This document shows positions 5,136 through 7,920 of a stretch of 7,920 nt of DNA, piece by piece. Within the stretch, counting starts at the first letter, position 1. Each line of letters begins with the position of its first letter. Below the pieces are notes generated by a model, which searched no databases, had not been told where the DNA came from, and saw only the letters and a list, made by a program, of their open reading frames with translations. The DNA comes from Planctomycetaceae bacterium (GTDB taxonomy: Bacteria > Planctomycetota > Planctomycetia > Pirellulales > Thermoguttaceae). The DNA is taken from positions 1-7,920 of the forward strand of contig JAITQV010000577.1 of assembly GCA_031288765.1 (NCBI GenBank), read 5' to 3'. The translations under genes were made by a program, and so were the position numbers.

Positions 5136-7484
5136 ATGTTACGGGAACCTTTGTATTCTTTTCTTGAAAACGACCGGTTCAACCGCGAAAATTCCTACAA
5201 CGAACAACAGTTACGGGAATTTTTCAATCAGGGACGAATCGGACATGAGACGGAACTTTGGCTCTGGGACGGTGAACATTCGCGTTTGGCGGGAACTTAC
5301 GAATCGCTTTTTATTCGAAGCCGGCGCTTCAAAGAACGCCGGTTGGGAATTTTCGGAGCGAAAAATTCCGGCAAGACCGCCTTACTTGATTGCTGTACAA
5401 AATACGGCAAAAAAACCAAAGACGGTTCTATTCTGATTAACCGCAGCAATTACAATCCGTCACCGCAAGAGATTTCGGTCATTGAATTTTCGTTGCTCAA
5501 TAACGGAATGGCGTGGGAAATCCGAACTCTGGATTATTCCTGCGAACCGAATTATTCCGAACAAAATTATACGGAATCAATCCGTTCAAAACCGAATCAT
5601 CGGGAACAGGCGGAAAAAATCAATGAATGGTTTACGGAATGTGATGCGTTGCTGTTGTTGATTGACAGTACGGAAACAAACGATCAAACGGAAAATATCC
5701 GGTGTTTTCTTGATCAGTTGCGCCGCCGTTCGCCGGACGGCAACCGAATTGACAAACCTGTTGCAATTATCCTGACAAAATCGGATTTGTCCGAACATGT
5801 TTCGGAAAGAAAACGGAAACAGGAAATTCAATCGATTGTTGAAACATTTACCGGTCAGGATGCGGCGGAAACTTTTTCCGTGTCGATTTTTGATCGGGAT
5901 TCGGTTGTCCGGTCTATTCTTTGGAGTGTACAAAAAATTGATGAAATGAAGTACGAAAAAGTTGTCCGTTCAGGTCTGCGGTCAAAGCGGAAAATTTTGA
6001 ACGAATATAAATCTCTTCGTGATATTTGGGGAATCAACCGCGGTGAACTCGGAGAAAAAATTGCGGAACAGATTAAAGAATTGGAAAAGGAATTGCGGTT
6101 GAATACGGTTATTGTTCTGATTGGTTTTGTGATTGCGGGTTTTGTTTTATTTTTTGCCGCGAAAAATTCTATCGGCGGTAAAAGGGATTTTTTGGATTTT
6201 CAATCTGTTCGGGAGAACATAAAACGCGCCGATAAACGGGAAGAAGTTGAAATTATTGTAAACAATTATCGCGGATTTTGGACGCCGCAAAAATATCTTA
6301 CGGAAATAGAACAACTGGCGTCGGAGAAAAAGCTGGAACTTTCCGCACGTGAAACGGAATGGGCGTTTGAGACGGCGAAATACACGATTGAACATGCGGA
6401 AACGCCGGAAAAAATTGATACGGTGATTCACAATTTCTATGAAGAGGCGCCGGCTCCAACGAAAGAACAACTTGATACGTTAACGGAATTAGCGGCGGAA
6501 AAACACAGGATTCTCCGTTTTGAAACGGCGTTGAAGAATTTACGGACGGAAACGGAACATTCGGCTGATTTTGCGGAAACCAAACGGAGTTACGACCGTT
6601 TTTTTGAAACTGTTACACCTTCCGGTTATCCTGAGCGGGCGGCGGTTATTGAGAGGGTTCGGGCGGAATGGGAACAGATCATTGAAAATGAACGAAAAGG
6701 GATTGCGTTTCTTCCGGCGACGGCTTTTTTTGAAAAAATGAAACGAATTGACGTTCAGTTGAAGGCGTTTCATAAAAATGATCCGCAATTTAAGAATCTT
6801 GAGGAGGAACGTACAAAAATTGCAACGGATTGGGAACGGTATGATTATGAAAAATTTTGCCAATCCGTTTCCAAAATGCGGACTGTTGAGGACTTAAAAA
6901 AGGCAAAGGAATTTGCGGATCAATATATCCTTGAAACGGAAAAAAGAAATTCGTTTCGGATTGCCGATTCGGGAAAGAGCGAAGTTGAAAACTGGCTGGC
7001 GTGGTTTGACGGACTTCATCGGGAACATCCGTTTGAGTTGGCGGTTTCGCAAATTTGTATTCCCAAGACTTTTTTTGCAACACCCGAATTGAAAGGAAAA
7101 ATTGTTGTTTCGATTCAGGTCGGCAAATTGAAATCGGAAACGGTTATTCCGCAACTTGACGATATTCAAAAGCAATCTGATCCGGTTTTGATTCCGTTGG
7201 ACTTACGATGTTTGGTTGACAATGCGGTTTGGGACGAACAAAAGCGAACGAAAATTATTCTAACGGTTTCGGAATATCGGGAAGGTTGGTTCTATTTTGG
7301 GCGACCGGTTGTTCGTGCGGTTTGTGAGGTTTCCGGTTCGGAATATCCGTTTATGGAATTTTGTCCGATGCCGGACGGTGTTTTTGTATTTTCGGGCGGC
7401 GGCGCAACAATTACAGTAACTACTGATTTCCGAAGTCTTGCGATGCCGTTTCCAGAGAGCAGGAATAACGGACCTTTTCGTTAA
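5136..7484 (+). CDS. Membrane-anchored P-loop GTPase-like protein with helical repeats and a beta-rich C-terminus
   Basis: This is a 782-residue protein I cannot assign to a named gene. Residues 22-59 (Q-L-R-E-F-F-N-Q-G-R-I-G-H-E-T-E-L-W-L-W) resemble part of a GYF_2/DUF4339-type domain, which is tentative. A nucleotide-binding domain follows: Walker A G-A-K-N-S-G-K-T (74-81), a hydrophobic strand A-L-L-L-L-I-D-S, and T-K-S-D (214-217) matching the guanine-specificity motif [NT]KxD. The usual DxxG switch motif is not clear; L-D-Y-S-C is at the expected place without the glycine, so hydrolysis may be atypical. A basic/acidic helix leads to one transmembrane segment (324-342, V-I-V-L-I-G-F-V-I-A-G-F). 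Residues 357-632 are helical with about five degenerate repeats. Residues 633-782 are beta-rich and may be C2-like. With the GTPase in the cytoplasm, the C-terminal 440 residues would be outside. The ATG at 5136 is preferred; an in-frame TTG at 5127 is possible. The gene begins 34 bases after the LysM gene, so co-transcription is likely. Its last codons overlap an inverted repeat. Confidence 0.75.
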   Translation: MLREPLYSFLENDRFNRENSYNEQQLREFFNQGRIGHETELWLWDGEHSRLAGTYESLFIRSRRFKERRLGIFGAKNSGKTALLDCCTKYGKKTKDGSILINRSNYNPSPQEISVIEFSLLNNGMAWEIRTLDYSCEPNYSEQNYTESIRSKPNHREQAEKINEWFTECDALLLLIDSTETNDQTENIRCFLDQLRRRSPDGNRIDKPVAIILTKSDLSEHVSERKRKQEIQSIVETFTGQDAAETFSVSIFDRDSVVRSILWSVQKIDEMKYEKVVRSGLRSKRKILNEYKSLRDIWGINRGELGEKIAEQIKELEKELRLNTVIVLIGFVIAGFVLFFAAKNSIGGKRDFLDFQSVRENIKRADKREEVEIIVNNYRGFWTPQKYLTEIEQLASEKKLELSARETEWAFETAKYTIEHAETPEKIDTVIHNFYEEAPAPTKEQLDTLTELAAEKHRILRFETALKNLRTETEHSADFAETKRSYDRFFETVTPSGYPERAAVIERVRAEWEQIIENERKGIAFLPATAFFEKMKRIDVQLKAFHKNDPQFKNLEEERTKIATDWERYDYEKFCQSVSKMRTVEDLKKAKEFADQYILETEKRNSFRIADSGKSEVENWLAWFDGLHREHPFELAVSQICIPKTFFATPELKGKIVVSIQVGKLKSETVIPQLDDIQKQSDPVLIPLDLRCLVDNAVWDEQKRTKIILTVSEYREGWFYFGRPVVRAVCEVSGSEYPFMEFCPMPDGVFVFSGGGATITVTTDFRSLAMPFPESRNNGPFR

Positions 7485-7595
7485 CTTACAAATAGGGTAT
7501 CTATTCAGTCCGCTATCCCGAAAATAGGGCTTTCAGCCCTATTGTTGGGACAAATCACTGAATAGATACCATATTTGTAAGTTAGCGAAAAGGTC
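7471..7595. repeat. 39-bp inverted repeat overlapping the end of the GTPase-like gene
   Basis: 7471-7509 and 7557-7595 are reverse complements at about 37 of 39 positions, enclosing a 47-base centre that itself contains a hairpin. The left arm begins 14 bases before the end of the upstream gene, so the arm supplies the last three amino-acid codons and the TAA. In RNA this would form a very stable long hairpin that could block 3' exonucleases or end transcription, although no T tract follows. The arms resemble the termini of a small non-autonomous mobile element, but no transposase is present. Confidence 0.85.
7516..7550. repeat. Palindrome at the centre of the 39-bp inverted repeat
   Basis: The sequence runs TCCC, then AATAGGGCT-TTC-AGCCCTATT, then GGGA. 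The inner 9-bp stem with a 3-base loop is perfect, and the outer bases pair with two mismatches over a 16-bp stem. The left half of this palindrome and a few bases upstream reappear in inverted orientation at the right edge of the window. Confidence 0.75.
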
Positions 7596-7611
7596 TGCTA
7601 TCCGCTAAACT

Positions 7612-7629
7612 TCGTCCCGCAAGGGACGA
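7612..7629. repeat. Short hairpin with GCAA tetraloop
   Basis: TCGTCCC (7612-7618) and GGGACGA (7623-7629) form a perfect 7-bp stem closed by GCAA, a GNRA-type tetraloop that is unusually stable in RNA. It is followed by mixed sequence rather than a T run, so it is not a classic terminator. It is probably one of the dispersed palindromes in this gap. Confidence 0.6.
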
Positions 7630-7630
7630 G

Positions 7631-7682
7631 ATGTGCATAACCGTAGGTGGAGCGAAGCGCAACCTACGGATTGGAATGTGCA
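7631..7682. repeat. REP-like palindrome flanked by 7-bp direct repeats
   Basis: CCGTAGGT (7641-7648) pairs with ACCTACGG (7662-7669), and the 13-base interior has a further GCG/CGC stem. The palindrome lies between two copies of ATGTGCA (7631-7637 and 7676-7682), which look like a target-site duplication around a 38-bp insert. From memory, palindromes with this CCGTAGGT core occur dispersed in many bacterial genomes; this was not checked. Confidence 0.55.
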
Positions 7683-7696
7683 AGTAGTATTGTCTT

Positions 7697-7717
7697 ACGC
7701 CCTGCAAGGTAGGGTGT
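7697..7717. repeat. Hairpin ACGCCCT / AGGGTGT
   Basis: ACGCCCT (7697-7703) pairs with AGGGTGT (7711-7717), with one G-U pair, around a 7-base loop. The surrounding bases (TATTGTCTTA) resemble TATTGACTAA at 7881-7890, hinting at two diverged copies of one repeat family. Confidence 0.4.
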
Positions 7718-7846
7718 TCAAAATTATTCAAAATTAGGTTTTTTTATTTTCAGATGTATAAATACTCCTTTAATAAAAAAGAATTACAAAAAAAGATTAA
7801 AAACAAAAACCACCTAAACGCTTGTAAACTCGTGATATAAAACACC
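7718..7846. other. AT-rich non-coding stretch between palindromes
   Basis: This stretch has long A and T runs and no reading frame of useful length on either strand. I see no convincing promoter, tRNA or terminator in it. A short TATAAA-type motif near 7836 lacks a correctly spaced -35 element. The whole gap after 7484 appears gene-free to the window edge. Confidence 0.5.
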
Positions 7847-7880
7847 ACAGCAGCATTAGGGCGTTGCCCTACGCTACTGT
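7847..7880. repeat. 34-bp interrupted palindrome with TAGGGC-GTT-GCCCTA core
   Basis: The core TAGGGC (7857-7862) and GCCCTA (7866-7871) is a perfect 6-bp stem with a GTT loop. It extends through AGC/GCT and ACAG/CTGT, interrupted by small mismatches or bulges. This symmetry over 34 bp suggests a complete repeat unit. Confidence 0.6.
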
Positions 7881-7886
7881 ATTGAC

Positions 7887-7920
7887 TAAAAGGCTTGCAG
7901 CCCTATTTTCGGGATAGCGG
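7887..7920. repeat. Inverted partial copy of the 7510-7531 repeat, cut by the window edge
   Basis: The last 22 bases (7899-7920) are the exact reverse complement of 7510-7531. Upstream, AAAAGGCT-TGC-AGCC gives a shortened version of the hairpin seen at 7516-7550. The copy probably continues past the window end, possibly into sequence matching the 39-bp arm. Confidence 0.8.

Noticed and set aside
7516..7550. Intrinsic terminator for the operon
   Set aside because: The hairpin is good but no T tract follows it. It may still aid termination, but the sequence does not show a standard terminator.
7485..7920. Hidden small gene or transposase fragment between the palindromes
   Set aside because: No reading frame of meaningful length with recognisable residues was found on either strand.

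Overview
The window looks like chromosomal DNA of a planctomycete. The strongest sign is the partial gene at the left edge: its 47 residues match the C-terminal signature of the DUF1559 pilin-like proteins, which are hugely expanded in Planctomycetes. A small lipoprotein with a carboxypeptidase-regulatory-like fold follows it, a pairing that is common in that phylum. The identification rests on recognising these families by eye; no search was run.

Layout, all genes on the + strand. (1) 1-681: the end of a DUF1559 gene, a clear intrinsic terminator (171-198) and a lipoprotein gene (244-681). (2) 682-949: a non-coding gap with a large imperfect inverted repeat whose arms contain three 9-bp units of the type CACNGAATA, plus an internal hairpin and a degenerate direct repeat. 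(3) 950-7484: three closely spaced co-directional genes, probably one operon. They are rsmH (16S rRNA m4C1402 methyltransferase), a 1004-residue single-pass membrane protein with a very long Pro/Thr/Ala-rich linker and two C-terminal LysM domains, and a 782-residue membrane-anchored P-loop GTPase-like protein with a repetitive helical region and a beta-rich C-terminus. (4) 7471-7920: about 450 bp without a gene, packed with palindromes. These include a 39-bp inverted repeat that reaches into the GTPase gene's stop codon and a 22-nt sequence that recurs in perfect inverted orientation at the window's right edge.

How the genes may work together: in most bacteria rsmH sits in the dcw (division and cell wall) cluster and is followed by ftsL, a small single-pass division protein. 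Here its neighbour is a much larger single-pass protein predicted to bind peptidoglycan, followed by a membrane GTPase-like protein. Planctomycetes lack FtsZ, so this trio is a reasonable candidate for a lineage-specific cell-envelope module. That is inference from gene order and predicted topology only.
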